Assembly: GCA_947652605.1 (NCBI GenBank)
Contig: OX393577.1
Location: 4,836,868-4,900,867, forward strand
Source: Elmis aenea
Taxonomy: Eukaryota; Arthropoda; Insecta; Coleoptera; Elmidae
Direction of reading: 5' to 3'
DNA: 64,000 bases
In this document: one piece after another, positions 11,927 through 24,260 of the stretch
Layout: each line of letters opens with the position of its first letter
How positions within the stretch are numbered: the stretch's first letter is position 1
The notes under the pieces: model-generated
The model's database searches: none
The model's input: only the letters and a program-made list of their open reading frames with translations
What the model was told of the DNA's origin: nothing
Program-made: the position numbers and the translations under genes

Positions 11927-12220
11927 GATAAAATCAGTTGGAACAAAAATACAAGAGAGACAGCTGGGATGGTTTGGTCACATTTAAAGGATGAAAGAAG
12001 AAAGGTTAACCAGAAAAGACTATGAAGCGAGATCAAAGGGAAGAAACAAAGAGGTAGACCGAGAAAAACCTGGCAAGACGAAGTTAAAAAAGCAGCAACG
12101 GATAGAAACATCAAATGGAAAGACATAAAAAAGCTAGCACACGACAGAAAAACATGTAAAAAGTCAGCACAACACAACTCAACAGTCCTACACCTAACAG
12201 TAGAAGGACATGACTAAATA
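11927..12220 (+). pseudogene. C-terminal fragment of a non-LTR retrotransposon ORF2
   Basis: Read across one stop and small shifts, the plus strand encodes KIQERQLGWFGH, then RMKEERLTRK, then GRPRKTWQDEVKKAATDR and IKWKDIKKLAHDRKTCKK. This is the conserved WFGH...RM...GRPR..W tail that ends many insect RT-encoding ORFs. It is closest within this window to the tail at 59110-59450. No RT core precedes it, so it is a short 5'-truncated insertion or a remnant. Confidence 0.8.
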
Positions 12221-13026
12221 ATACCTAATATTTAGATTAGATTTTAATTTAACAGGTCATTCTGGAATGTGCAAGAACAAGAAACTAAAAAAAAAAACAG
12301 GGAAATCAACAATAGACCAAAATGCTCACAACTGCTCTAGAAACCTTTAATAATTGTCTATGTGAGGGAGTGAATAGTAATCATTACTATAAATATAAGT
12401 GTGGTTAATAACGCTCAATATTCTAAAATTTATATTTTTTGCACAAAACTTTCTCAGCTCGCATATATTATAAATCTTGTTCGCTTAAGTGAAATATATT
12501 TTTAAAAATAAGTTTATTTGCCTATTTTTATTCAAATTTCTGCCCACAGCATTTCTGGGGCAAAATTGCTGCTTCGCGACCTGATCAAATTTAAATATTC
12601 TCTTAAAGATTTATGTTTATACATACATAATGTGCTCGAAATAACAGAATTTTAAACGAATATTTACTGTGCTATTATTTTTTCAGTATTTGTTGTTAAA
12701 TATGGAACCCCGACTGAAGCGAACCACAAATCAAATCCTATTAATTTTGCTTACAGGTTTTTAAGTCAAATTTTTAAAAGCCAATGTAATTAATGAAGAA
12801 AAACGCTTACAGGAAAGTGCATTAAATCCACTGGCGTTCGCTCGCTGTAACTAGATGACGCTAAATCATTTCAGCTTCACACAGACTTGGTTTTGACTGT
12901 TATAAACAACAAAACAAAAAAGTTTTTCAGGAATAATTGTAAAGAATGACCTTTGATTTAATTCATTGAATTATCTTTTTTTATAATTAGTCATTACCTA
13001 GGATTAAAAAAAGGTTATTTAATATA
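12221..13026. other. Noncoding DNA, nothing recognised
   Basis: AT-rich, stop-dense sequence up to the left TA flank of the mariner element. Confidence 0.4.
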
Positions 13027-14762
13027 TCGGGTGATCGAAAATGATTGATGCCAAGGGTGTTAGGAACTTTATTCGAACGGTTGGTAACACATAGGGGAAA
13101 ACCAGTGGCGTAGGGAAAGAAGTTTATATTGACAGAACGGGTAATAATATTCTCCATTTAAATATGACAACTACAGTTTTTGTTGTCAAAAAGATTTGCA
13201 AAGCTTTTTGTGTAAGAGTAAGCTTTATGAAAAACAATTAAGTGAGGTTACTTTGAATCAGTTCCTTTATTAATTTTTAAAAGTACATATTAGGTAAATA
13301 TTGTTTGCAATACAAGTTTACAGAAGGTGCTCAAAATGCCTTCCTTCATTTTCTAAACATAAATTAACACGTCTTTTTAAATTTTCAAACACATTTTGTA
13401 ACATATTTTGTGATATATTGTTAATTTCAATTTTAATTGCTTCTTCTAATTCTCGAAGTGTATGTGGCCTGTTCGCAAAAATTCGATTTTTTAAATATCC
13501 AAATAGGAAACAGTCAGGTGGTGTAAGTCCAGCAGACCTTGGTGGCCATAAGTTAGCACTAATTATTCTGTCATCATAAAATTCTTCGAGAAATGCTATG
13601 GTACTATGTGCTACATGAGGCCTGGCATTGTCTTGTTGAAAAAATCCATTTTGAATTTCATCATCGTGCAGTTGATCAATAAATGTTCCTAACATTGCTT
13701 GGAATCTCGGCATTGATTGTATCGTAGAAGAATATTGGTCCAATAATTCTTCTTCGTGAGATAGCTATCCATACTCCAACTTTTTGTGGATGCAAAACAG
13801 TTTCAACAAAAATGTGAGGATTCTGTGCGCCCCAAGTTCTATAATTTTGACTGTTAACATACCCTGACAGATGAAACCATGCTTCGTCAGTAAAAAATGT
13901 CAGGTCCAAAATTTCATTATTGTTCAAATGTCGGTTGAACCAGGTACAATAACGTTGTCTTGCTTCAAAATCGCGTGGAAATAATTGGGGAATCGTTGTC
14001 ACTTTATAGGGGTGTAAATGTAAAACATTCACTAAAGCTTTTTGTGTGCTGCCATATGGAAGTCCTAAAAATGTATTACTGTAATTGTGAAAATCTAAAT
14101 TCAATGCAATGCCTTGCCTGTTTGAGTGGATAGTTTTCTAATAGATTTTTGTGGGCTTATGGCTACTCTTGTTTGAACATCTTCGATTACTTCCTGCGTA
14201 AGAACCGACGGTCGACCTGATGATTTTGCCCTACACACACACAGTACTTGTTTTCGAAGCGGTCAACTACACGTCGTTTATGGGTGGCAAAAACTTTGGG
14301 ATTAATTTCTGTCTGGAAATTTTTTTTGAAACTGTTCAATAGTTGACTGCAGAGAATAAGTTCAATCGCCATCGTCGTTACGGTTACCACTTCGGTAGTG
14401 CGCCATCAATATAAACGCATCTTGTTCTTGTGTGAACACCATCATGAATAGTTTGTTCTTTGAAGAACTGATTTTTACGAAACGATGCAAATTAAAACGA
14501 AAAACTACGTAGAAATCACACACGAATGAACCTGAACGCACAGACAACGGAAAACTGATAACTAATTTTTACGAAAAAATGCAAATTAAAACGAGAAACT
14601 ACTAATCGCACACGAAATGACAGATCAACCTAAACTGTCACTGAATACGAAAATAATACTACGCCACTGATATCCTAGTTTTACACTGCGATACCAACAA
14701 AAAGTTGGTTATTTTATTTTCGGTCTGAAGTTAGCGGGCATCAGTCATTTTCGATCACCCGA
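13027..14762 (-). mobile_element. Complete-length but inactive mariner-type transposon (DUF4817 group)
   Basis: Both ends carry a matching terminal inverted repeat that starts TCGGGTGATCGAAAATGA and continues for about 26 bp. It is flanked by the TA target duplication (13025-13026, 14763-14764). The length is about 1.74 kb, and one transposase gene occupies the minus strand (about 14445 to 13318). Since both ends and the target duplication are kept, this is a whole insertion and not a fragment. The gene inside is frameshifted. Confidence 0.93.
13318..14445 (-). pseudogene. Mariner-type transposase with DUF4817 helix-turn-helix, frameshifted
   Basis: The likely start is the MMVFTQEQ methionine at 14445, which opens the DUF4817 helix-turn-helix domain. 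A second frame (about 14350-14190) carries FKKNFQTEINPK. A third (14104-13676) carries KVTTIPQLFPRDF, then TFFTDEAWFHLSGYVN with the first catalytic Asp, then VWIAISRRRIIGPIFF. A fourth (13743-13318) carries FQQDNARPHVAHST with the second Asp, WPPRSAGLTPPDCFLFGY, and the tail ENEGRHFEHLL. Family members normally read RSPDLTP; here the Asp is Gly (SAGLTP). At least three frame changes separate the pieces, so no active enzyme is made. Order and spacing otherwise match the family. Confidence 0.9.
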
Positions 14763-14764
14763 TA

Positions 14765-15420
14765 TTTGCAGCACTGTTCGTCGACTTCAGAAAAACGTAT
14801 GACTCCGTAAATAGACCCAGAATGCTCCTAATGCTGAGGGGGTTCAAGATACCAGCCAAACGAATCAGATTGCTCAAAATGACATTGGAAGGGACATCAA
14901 GCAGGATTCAGTTCAAGAGGGAAACAACGGAAGAATTTGAGATAGGAACAGGGCTCAAACAGGGAGACCCATTGTCAACTCTCATATTCAACGTAGTTCT
15001 GGAAAAATAGTAAGAGACGGAAGACTGAACAGAGAGGGAACAATACTAAACAAAAGTAACCAACACATAAGTGACGCCGATGATGTAGCTATACTGGCAA
15101 GAACTTTGAAAGAACTGGGAGAGATCACAAGCAGAATGGCAGACGCAACACAAAAATGGGATTAAGGATAAACGAAGATAAGACCAAGCTAATGAGGATA
15201 GGACAACAAACAATGGAAGACAGGCTAGTGGTAGGGGAATTTGAGGAAGTAAATGAATTTGTGTACTTAGGGACACTACTCACAAACAGAATGGAAGAAG
15301 AAAAATACATCAGCATGAGGATACTGAAAGCCAACAAAGGTACAAGTCTAATAAGAGCAAAACAGTTATCTAGGATCATCAAACTACAGCAATCTATGGG
15401 CGTGAGACCTGGGTACTGAA
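14765..15420 (+). pseudogene. Non-LTR reverse transcriptase fragment beside the mariner
   Basis: The plus strand encodes FAALFVDFRKTYDSVNR with the first catalytic Asp, then GTGLKQGDPLSTLIFNV, then a degraded DADDVAILA box (the usual tyrosine lost), GLRINEDKTKLM, FVYLGTLLTNRMEEEKYI and KLQQSMGVRPGY. Several frameshifts separate these pieces. The fragment begins exactly at the right TA flank of the mariner. I could not recognise its missing upstream part on the other side of that element. The motif style (KTKLM, FVYLGTLLT) is that of the same broad group as 8560-9940. Confidence 0.87.
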
Positions 15421-15439
15421 CAATAATGCGCGCGAGTCT

Positions 15440-15770
15440 TCGTTGTTCACTGGCTCTCAACTGACGCCATATTGGTTGCTCTACGTTGTGTTTTCAGTGT
15501 GCTGTGCACAATTAAAATGTTTAAGACAATTACTGATCCCGCCGACTGTGAGATTCGTGCTGTAATTCGATTTTTGAACGGAAGGAATGTGAAACCGGCC
15601 GAAATTTATCGTCAAGTTAAAGATGTTTACGGTGAAGACGCGATGAGTGATGGAATGGTGAGAAAGTGGGTTAGAATGTTTAATGAAGGTCGAACAAATG
15701 TCCACGATGAGGCTGTTTTAGTACTTTTTTTCGAAACGGTACTTTCTTTCCGAATACACCTCGTATATAT
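15440..15770 (+). pseudogene. Mariner relic with only the N-terminal HTH_48 domain
   Basis: From ATG 15517 the frame reads MFKTITDPADCEIRAVIRFL, then KPAEIYRQVKDVYGE, MSDGMVRKWVRMFNEGR and TNVHDEA. This is the first helix-turn-helix (HTH_48) of Mos1/SETMAR-type mariners, and it is well preserved. The catalytic DDE part is absent: after VHDEA the sequence runs straight into a TTTTTTTCGAAACGG stretch that looks like the element's right end. It is best read as an internally deleted, MITE-like derivative. This is a different mariner lineage from the DUF4817 copy next door. Confidence 0.85.
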
Positions 15771-16632
15771 ATTTAAAATCCATTGGTAAAAGCTTTGACA
15801 AAATTCCATAAAAAAGAGTTTAATATTATAAGGTATGTAAAATATTGAATTATTAATGCTAAGTCATTTCTGTTTTTAATTGTAAACGCTACTTCCTTTC
15901 GTTAGTGGGTTATAATATTTTATCTTCTAAAAAAGTGTAGTTATCGGGTTTTATGTGTAGCATTTAGTAATTTATAGTTCATATTTTACAGTGTACAATT
16001 TGTAATATTGTGTTAGCATAAATTGCGTTTGCGTCGACATAACTTTTTTCCGCATTTTTTTGCTGGTGATCAATCTTTTAATCCTGCAATTGGGCACAAT
16101 ACTTTTTTCCACTCATCAACGTAAAACTGAACAGAGTAATTAGAAGCATGAACTTCAAAGAATTTTGCATCTGAACCAGCAGATTCATGATGTTTTATTT
16201 GGTTTGAGTATGGATTAGTTGTTTAGCAGCTTCATCAGGGGACATTTTATTATAGTTCTGATTTATATATAAAAATTAAATTCGTTTTTAATTGCGGTGA
16301 TTTGTGAAATATTTTGTTCAGTTTGATATACGAACGTTATACATTTAATCTTGTTATAAACGAATTAAAATTGTAATATGTTGTGTATAATTTGATGAAA
16401 TTTTTTAATTGATACAATGTTGACCGTGTCTGGGAGCTTTCCAGTCATTTAAAGTCTTTGATTCCAGAGACACGACTTTATTGTAACTCACAAAATATTC
16501 ATACGGTAGCAAGTTCGTTTTAAAAGCATAAAGTGATTTTAGAAAAATTGAAAAAACATACATAAGTTTTTAAAAAACAAGTTTGTTATCATTTCGATAT
16601 TATTTTTACAACTTTTTGCTGCTCACCAGGTC
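15771..16632. other. Noncoding DNA, nothing recognised
   Basis: AT-rich, stop-dense sequence. No gene or inverted repeat seen. Confidence 0.4.
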
Positions 16633-17272
16633 ACGATATGTTGTCGCTAGAATCTGATCAAGGCTGTGTTTATTGCATCAAGAACATCAAAACTAAATGT
16701 TTTGCAGAGTTACACCTGCCACTGGCCATTTCCTTCGGAAAAATAGGGGAAAAACTAAAAAGTTGAATAATAACGGTAATTTTTGCGATCGCGTTGGCTA
16801 TGAAACGGTCAGGGATAAAATCGAAATTCTTCTATTTGCCAATGCGCGCATTCTTTGCAAAATGGTGCAAATTTATCGGAAAACTCTTAGACGGTTCCGG
16901 AGAAAAACGATGCTCTTGTAAAAACGGTTTCCCCTATGTTAAACGCCTATGCAAGTCGCATAGATTTAGCGCTTTTGCAGGGGTTTCGTTTTTGACGTTT
17001 TTCTACGAAACCGTTTAAGATTTTTTCAAAAAATTTGCACCATTTTACTTGCAAAGGATGCGCGCACGGGCAAATAAAAGAATTTCGATTTTATCCCTGA
17101 CCGTTTCATGGCCAATGCGATCGCAAAAATTACCTTCATTATTCAACTTTTCAGTTTTTCCCCTATTTTTCCGAAGGAAATGGCCAGTGGCACGTATAAC
17201 TCTGCAAAACATTTAGTTTTGATGTTCTTGATGCAATAAAACACAGCCTAGATTCTAGGGACAACATATTAT
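16633..17272. repeat. Large foldback element, arms about 270 bp
   Basis: The left arm (about 16633-16905) reappears reverse-complemented at about 17006-17272. Matching landmarks include ATTGCATCAAGAACATC with GATGTTCTTGATGCAAT, CCATTTCCTTCGGAA with TTCCGAAGGAAATGG, and TTTTTGCGATCGCG. The spacer is about 100 bp. The two overlapping 74-codon frames inside are by-products of the palindrome, with no domain. A broken arm copy lies at 1360-1480, so the element is dispersed. Confidence 0.88.
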
Positions 17273-18218
17273 GATCTTCGCCGGTCAGTATTTGATTGAT
17301 TTATTACTAGTTCATTTATTAAAAAACCTTCTTGCAATAGATAGTTAAATTATACTTTATATGATTGAAAAAAAAATTAATTTGAATACACATTTTTAAA
17401 ATTAAATGTCCTATAAACAATTAAATATTTGTGAAATCTAATATTATATTTGAGAGGGATTATAGCGAGACTGAAAATATTTTATTATAAGCACGAAAGC
17501 AAAAAATTTAGTTGTCTACTTTAATTTTATTATTTTGATAAAATAGACCAATTCTGTCAACACTGTACTTAGTTTTTAATTTAATAATGGCAAAAATTAT
17601 ATCATAAAAGTCACAAATCATACATCTTATTCGGTATGCCTACATATTTTATATAATAAAGGTTTTGCTCTCCACATCAAATTTTGATTGATGTGCTTAA
17701 ATATTTACAATTATTTATGTATGAATCCATATACATTTGAGTGTTAAATATAGTGCAGAATAATGTACGCTCTATTAGAATTACAAATATCCGAGCCGTG
17801 ATTTATTATTCGAACATCAAATTAGAATAAATCAAGTTAAAATCTCTGAAAAATATTACCAACACCAAGAAAATTAATCTTCACGAGTTCCTAGCCAACG
17901 TAATATTTTACGATCAAGGAGAATAATTAATCAGCACTAATTTCTATTCCGAAATTGCTTTCAGTGTCAGCGTTTTAATAAAGTACATATATCCGTCTTA
18001 AGAGATAACTTTTTTTTGTCGAATGCGAGCGCTCATTCTATTTAAGCAACATGTTAATAACAAGTGTTTGTCATTTAAAAAGCAACAGATACTTTTGTCA
18101 TTCATCCATTGCTTTACAACTTTTCGATAACACACCTTTAATATTCAACTCAACCATAGCGAAAAAGTATTTGAATATTGAATGCTGAATATCAACAAAA
18201 AAGTATTCAAATACTGAA
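17273..18218. other. Noncoding DNA, nothing recognised
   Basis: AT-rich. A few GAATATTGAATGCTGAATATC-like repeats near 18170 resemble the ATACTGAATAC motifs at 21000-21180. Confidence 0.4.
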
Positions 18219-18220
18219 TA

Positions 18221-18979
18221 GGGGTGACAGGGGATGAAAGTAACACGGGTAGGTTGTAACAGTGCCCTATAGTTCCTTTAATTTTTGTTATATGTCGCCC
18301 TAAGCGCTTGAGCAATGTTCATTTACATCCACCTCCCTACCTACATTGCTAGTTTTCATCTGTCATATAACTTTTGGGCGATTTCCAAAATAGAAACAAA
18401 ATAGTACCTAGATTATTATGATCTAAATTTTGTTGGCTATTGGTGGTACAATTTGACGGGAAATCGTGGTTAATTGTGGATTCCCTCCAATTTGTTTTGT
18501 GTACACTTGGGGTCAAAAGTAACAGTGTTACAATCAACCCCCAATCAATGTTTTCACTTGCAAATGTTCACTCTTAGCACATAATTGGTGGTTTTCTTCG
18601 TAGATGAGAACATACAAAACTTGTCAGATTAATTTTCCAATCTGTTGTATTTTTTTTGGACATTTTTGGATATTTTTTTATTTTGCTAATGTGTATTTTA
18701 GAATAAAATTTTAATTTTGTTGATGAATACTAATATATTAACCCACTACTTACCCCTTTCAACCCCAACGTTGAGGTTGGAAGTGACAGCTGTCTTACTA
18801 CAGGGAAAAAAACACAAATTTCTTACATGTTCCTTAAGGAAACATTATGAAATAAATATCTTGGAAGGAAGACAAATGCCCAATCTATCATGAAATCAAT
18901 TTGGATGTAAAAAGCTTGTTATATTCTATGAGAAATTTAATAAAAACAAAAAAGTTTTACTTTCATACCCGGTCTCTCC
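18221..18979. mobile_element. Nonautonomous DNA transposon with TA flanks
   Basis: The left end GGGGTGACAGGGGATGAAAG and the reverse complement of the right end, GGAGAGACCGGGTATGAAAG, form a terminal inverted repeat of about 23 bp. TA dinucleotides flank both sides. A second, partial copy of the right end occurs at about 62280-62385. The interior contains a 200-bp segment (18556-18760) shared with the mariner 3' end at 2640-2885. The 62-codon minus-strand frame inside has no recognisable domain. Confidence 0.75.
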
Positions 18980-18981
18980 TA

Positions 18982-19857
18982 CTAAATATCAGCAAATAGT
19001 CAACCAATTTTAAATACTGAATAGGTACCAACTAAAAAAATGCGTTTTATATGCGCGAAACGCACAAGACGGACAGAAATTTTAAAACGCTTATACTTGT
19101 TCAATATTTATTTTTTATTTTATAAAATTTTATCCTGTAAATATTGAACTGCAAGGGGTAAAGAAGTTGGTATGATTAGTTCTATTAATAAAAGTATTTC
19201 AAGGTGAATCAACTCTTTGTATGTCACACTTAAATAATTTCTGTGGCTGTTCTCCCAAAATGTTAAAAATATTTTCGGTTAAACAATTTCATTGAATTCA
19301 AAATTATACGTTAATAATATATTATGAAGTTAGCTGATCAATTTAACGAGCGATCTTACAAATTTACCATTTTTGAATCGATTTTATTTTACTTTGAAAA
19401 TCCATTACAAGATGGCATTACTGCTTTAAAAATAGCAAAAGTAGAAAATTTAGAACAAGAAATTATAGAATTAAAAAAATTATGTAGACCACCCTGTATA
19501 TTTTTACATTTTTGAATCCCTCTTTACATTTACTTTAAAAAATGTATATGTATGTATATAAAAAACTCGGTGTTAAAGATTAAATCCATATTGGTTGTAG
19601 TTAAGGGAATCTGCACTTTCGACAATGCAATTAATTAAAAATAAATTTAGATCACGTCTAACAGAAGATTTGATCGATTGCATGAATAATCGTTTTCTAT
19701 TACAATGCAGATTTTGAAATATTAATTGAAAAATACAATGTCAGCCTTCACATCACGAAGAATAGTCTCATTTGTTTTAATTTCTTTTCGTAAAATACGT
19801 ATATTAAAATTTGTCAACTGTGATAAAATAATTTCCTTAAAATATTTACTACATATA
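18982..19857. other. Noncoding DNA with one dispersed-repeat copy
   Basis: Mostly unremarkable AT-rich sequence. At 19490-19560 lies a copy of the dispersed segment CACCCTGTATATTTTTACAT followed by TTTGAATCCCTC, shared with about 700-790 and 30860-30960. The 63-codon frame ending there (19324-19515) has a Glu/Leu/Lys-rich stretch and runs into the repeat. I do not recognise it. Confidence 0.5.
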
Positions 19858-19859
19858 TA

Positions 19860-20766
19860 CAGGGTGTGTATAATTTGGCGGAAGCGCTACAAGTGACGAT
19901 GTTCTTCGTAAAATTCTAAGTCGAAAATCTTGATGCAAAAATGATGTACCATTTTTGCTATGGCCTCGGGAACCATTTAAAGAAAAAAAAATTGGAAACA
20001 TTGCATACATTGTTTTGGGTTGCACTGGTTCGTTGATTTACGTATTCATAATAATAGTGGACTGTATAAATAATAACTTTATTTGCTGCTGTACATTCGT
20101 TATACATTCGATGTTACAACATTACTAGCGCTTGTAAACACCTTGCCAGCGTTTCAGACACTCGTACTCTACTTGCGCCCGAGGTACACTGATTCTACTG
20201 CTAGCCGCTAGCCTAGTCAAAAAAACTACCCTTCCACTTCGTGGTACAGTCAATGTCACAAATTACACAAATCAAACCGCAAACATACATTGATTGATTT
20301 GCGTTTGGACATTTTTTTATCAGCAATTTTTCTTAGGTACTTACAATTTTTGTTTGAACTGAAAGCCTTCAGTTCGTAAACATAGCTGCAAACTTTTGGG
20401 TATCGTAAAACACAAACTAGAAATAATTACGAGAAAAACAGAGATGACAGCTAATGACAATGTTGCCATATGTATTATTTTAATTCAAATCAGTGATTTA
20501 CATATTTTCAACACCAATTTTTGAAAGGAAGAACACAATATCTAGGAAAAAATACTATTCGAAATTTATTTTTATTCCAAATTGCAGCTTTTTCATTTGC
20601 AAGTATTAAATAATAACGCTTATTAAAGGACTAAATGTCAAAACTTTGAGGACCTCTTGCGGACACAGCAAGCATGGTACAACATTTTCGTATTAAGATT
20701 TTCGACTTAGAATTTTACGAAGAACATCGCCACGTGTAGCGCTTCCGCCAATTTTTACACACCCTG
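19860..20766. mobile_element. Nonautonomous TIR element with CAGGGTGT ends
   Basis: About 75 bp at each end are inverted copies. Shared landmarks are CAGGGTGTGTA, GGCGGAAGCGCTACA, GATGTTCTTCGTAAAATTC and TAAGTCGAAAATCTT. TA dinucleotides flank both ends (19858-19859 and 20767-20768), as in Tc1/mariner insertions. The 750-bp interior has no open frame with a recognised domain. Confidence 0.85.
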
Positions 20767-20879
20767 TATATTGATAGTTTTATTTTTTCTTCTTGCGTTG
20801 GTAAAATACAAAAATTCAGTGGTCTTGTCTTCAAAAAAATTGATGTATAATAATGTTTAATTATTGAAAACCTCCTGAG

Positions 20880-21187
20880 TCCTGACAGGTATGACGCTTA
20901 AGTTTAAAGTCCTTGCGCCCATAGCACCTTATAAGATTTTTTTGCGCCAACACACTCACAAAAAGGTTGGCCACTCCTGCCATAGAGTATTCAAGAGTAC
21001 TATTTAGATTCATAAATACCATTAGTATTCATGATTACTTTCAGTATTTAGTATTCATGAATACCTTAAAAAAGTATTGAATAATGAATACTAATAAAAT
21101 ATCCAAGATTATGAATACTGAATACTAAAAAAGTATTTTTAATACTATTCCAAATACCAAGTACTGGAGTAATACTCAGCTCTGACC
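20880..21187. repeat. hAT-type ends and GTATTCA-rich repeat block
   Basis: AAAAAGGTTGGCCACTCCTG at about 20960 is a typical hAT right end (reverse complement CAGGAGTGGCCAACC). It is followed by a block of GTATTCATGAATAC-like short repeats (21000-21160) finishing at ACTCAGCTCTG, another hAT-type end. I could not find the matching left ends, so this is a cluster of solitary ends. Confidence 0.55.
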
Positions 21188-22569
21188 ATATTTAAACCAA
21201 AACATTTGTTTTGTTTATTTTAAATTTCAATTTGTTTAATTATTTTAAAGTTAATGGGATGGAAACGTCATATCTATACAATAAATATGCATTACACATT
21301 TTTAAAAGTATGATCTTCCGAAGTACTTAACACGTTTTACTGATAAGGGATCGAAAAGTCTTCCTAGATTTCCTGAGAGAGAAGTGCGCCCATCCTATCC
21401 ATTTAACTTGAGATATAATGGATTTTCAATAGCGTTAGTTCGAGGAGAATAATTCGCGTTGTAGTGTTCAACAAGCATTTAAACGATTCGCCAATTTATG
21501 ACATTGAAAAGAGAACGCAAAGCCAATAAGCGTTGTACTACACCGAAATTCAGCAATACTTTATGTAAATTTAATGGCTTTTATGACAAAAAGAGTCGAA
21601 CTGTTTTGTGGTTTTATTTAATGTTGCAGCAAGGCATATTTGTGTAAGAACCATGCTATTTTTTTGTGTACGGGAAGTTTACTGAATGCACAATACGACC
21701 ATTCGCCTGACATAATATGCCGGAGAAAAGAACAGAGCAGCATTCCGTAAAATAAATACAGTTTTAAAGAACCACAGTCTGAGTCTCCAGCTTAAGCTCA
21801 GATTACAGCAACCTATCATTATCAACACTGCTTTTTCTTAGTAATATAATATTATGCATGTTCAAAAACTGATGTACTTTGTAGTCTCAATTATTTTGAT
21901 AACCACAGTCAGAATCTAGCCCTTAGAACTCTAGCTCTTACCGTTTACGACATCCCAATAGCGACCCTTCTATGTGGACTACCCTGTATATTCACAAAAG
22001 ATGAAAACACTGCCTTAGATTATTATGGAAATTATATGTTTGCAATTTGCAGTTAATAAAATATTATAATATACACAAAAAATGTAACTTAAAGCAATTT
22101 TGGCATCGACAAATAAAATAATGTTAAGCCTTAATCATTTTTTCTTGGCTTATTTTGTGAAAGAAATTTGGTCTTATTCTCTGGAGATGTAGCTTATCAA
22201 ATATTACAGATTATTTTGGAAGTAGTAGCTTCAACTTTAATATTTAAGAAAAATAAACCGCCAGAGGTAGTTCAATAAAAAAATGACTTTTAGCGTATGG
22301 GATTTGTATTAAAAGTCAAAACATGAAATCTTATTTTGCTGTTAACAGTTTTAATGCACAGATTGCAAATAATTTTTGGAACTTTTTTGGATTAGTTTTC
22401 ATATGCAAATTGTAGGAAATTAATTTTGTTATTGCTTAGGTATGCATAAATCTCATATTTGATTTTTTTCACTATTCTTAATTTTAAATATAAAATATAC
22501 ACAAATGTTTGTTACCATTAGATTGCTTGAATTGTTTAAGTGATATCATTTACACTTTTTATGAGGAAT
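21188..22569. other. Noncoding DNA, nothing recognised
   Basis: AT-rich, stop-dense sequence with no supported gene. A CCCTGTATATT motif occurs at 21983. Confidence 0.4.
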
Positions 22570-24260
22570 CTCTTGGCAACGAACAAGAGCACCAGACGAC
22601 AAAACCAGATTAAATAGTGCTTCCTAAAAACTAAGAAGAGAAACAATAGAATTAAACAATGAATCTCTAAACAAATACTAATCGGAGCTAGCAGATGGCA
22701 AGGAAACAGATTATTCTCTCTAGAAGGTTACCAAAAAAACTGAGACTATCGACCATGCATAGAGCACCAATCAGATACTTAGATGGAAGCTGGGCAAAGA
22801 CCAATCAGCAAAAAGCAAAAGTATTTGCTAACCACCTAGAACCAGCTTTTCAGCCAAACCATGGCCAGCTTGTACAAGAACTGCCACAACATGAAGGCGA
22901 AGAAATAAACTTTGTCCTGGTAACTCCAAAAGAAGTTGCAAAAGAAATTAGAACCAATATCAGCTCGAAAAGGGCTCCGGGATATGATCTCGTGAACGGA
23001 GAAATACAAGAAGCTGCCTAGGAAAGCAATAGTAAAACTTACTTAGGTACCTGATAAACGCGGCATTCTGCCTGAAACATGTGCCAGACGTCTGGAAAGT
23101 GGCTGAGGCAATTATGATTGCCAAAGCTGTTAAACCCCTTAACGATGTCTCAGTATACACACCTATTTAGCTACTCCCAATAGTGTCAAAATTATTCGGA
23201 AAACTGCTCCTGAAGCGATTAAAACCATTTATTGAAAGGAAGAACCTTATTTATAATCACCAGTTTTGATTTAGGAACAGTCCCTTATCGAATAACGGAC
23301 ATCATTGAAAAAGCGTATGAAGAAAACAAAATATGCTCAGCCATATTCCTAGACGTAGCCCACCCAGCCATTTGACAAAGTCTAGGACTAGTGTATAAGC
23401 TAAAGAACATGTTGCCAAAACAATATGCCAAAATAATTAAATCTCACATATCCGATCGAATGTTTCGTGTCGAGCATAAGAGAGAGTACTCGAATATGAG
23501 ATATATAAATGCAGGAGTACCCCAAGGCAGTGTTTTGGGACCTATTTTATACTTGCTGTACACTTCCGATATTCCACAGACTCAAAACGTCACAAATGCA
23601 ACTTTTGCTGACGATACAGCCATCTTGGCAATTGGTAATGACAATATTGAAACAGCTGCTAAACTTTAAGAAGCATGCAACAGAGTAATCGAGTGGACTA
23701 AGAGGTGGAGAGTAAGAATCAACGAGAGTAAATCAGCGCATGTTGACTTTACTTACAAGCAAAATGAACAATTCCCGATATCAATAAACAATGCGATACA
23801 GCAAAATATTTGGGAATTAATCTGGATATTCGTCTTTGATGGAAAGAACACATAAAGAAAAAAAGAAAAGAATGGCAGACAATGGTCTGTGCATAATAAG
23901 TTACTACTGTACAAACAAATCCTAAAGCCAGTCTGAACTTATGGGGTTAAGCTCTGGGGATGTGCAGCCAAAAGCAACATAGATAAGATCCAGGTCTTTT
24001 AAAACATAGTGCTCCGAGGTATTGTCGATGCTCCATGGTACCATCGGAATGACCATCTACAAAGAGATCTGAAGATTCCCACCGTCAGAGAAGACTTCAA
24101 AAAGTTCGCAGAAAAGCACGAGGGAAGACTTCACTCCCATGCAACACCAAAGTGCTGCAGCTCCTAGATAATGTTGGTTTGAACAGAAGTCTGAAGAGGA
24201 TCAAACCATTTGAACTGGTGTAGGGTATATCGTGATACAATGCTAAAGCAGAGCATAGTG
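22570..24260 (+). pseudogene. Jockey-like non-LTR retrotransposon, RT region
   Basis: In broken frames the plus strand encodes, in order: a YLDGSWAKTNQQKAKVFANH segment leading to HLEPAFQPN (22695-23021); the SSKRAPGYDLVNGEI motif that opens the RT fingers; IFLDVAHPAI, a damaged form of the first catalytic block; GVPQGSVLGPILYLLY; TFADDTAILA, the catalytic box (23391-23669); WRVRINESKSAHVDF; and the C-terminal WGCAAKSNIDKIQ and IVDAPWYHRNDHLQRDL. This order and these motifs are those of the Jockey clade. At least six stops or shifts and the altered first Asp region make it inactive. Confidence 0.9.

Noticed and set aside
16697..17018. Two overlapping 74-aa ORFs
   Set aside because: They are within the arms and loop of a foldback element and have no domain.
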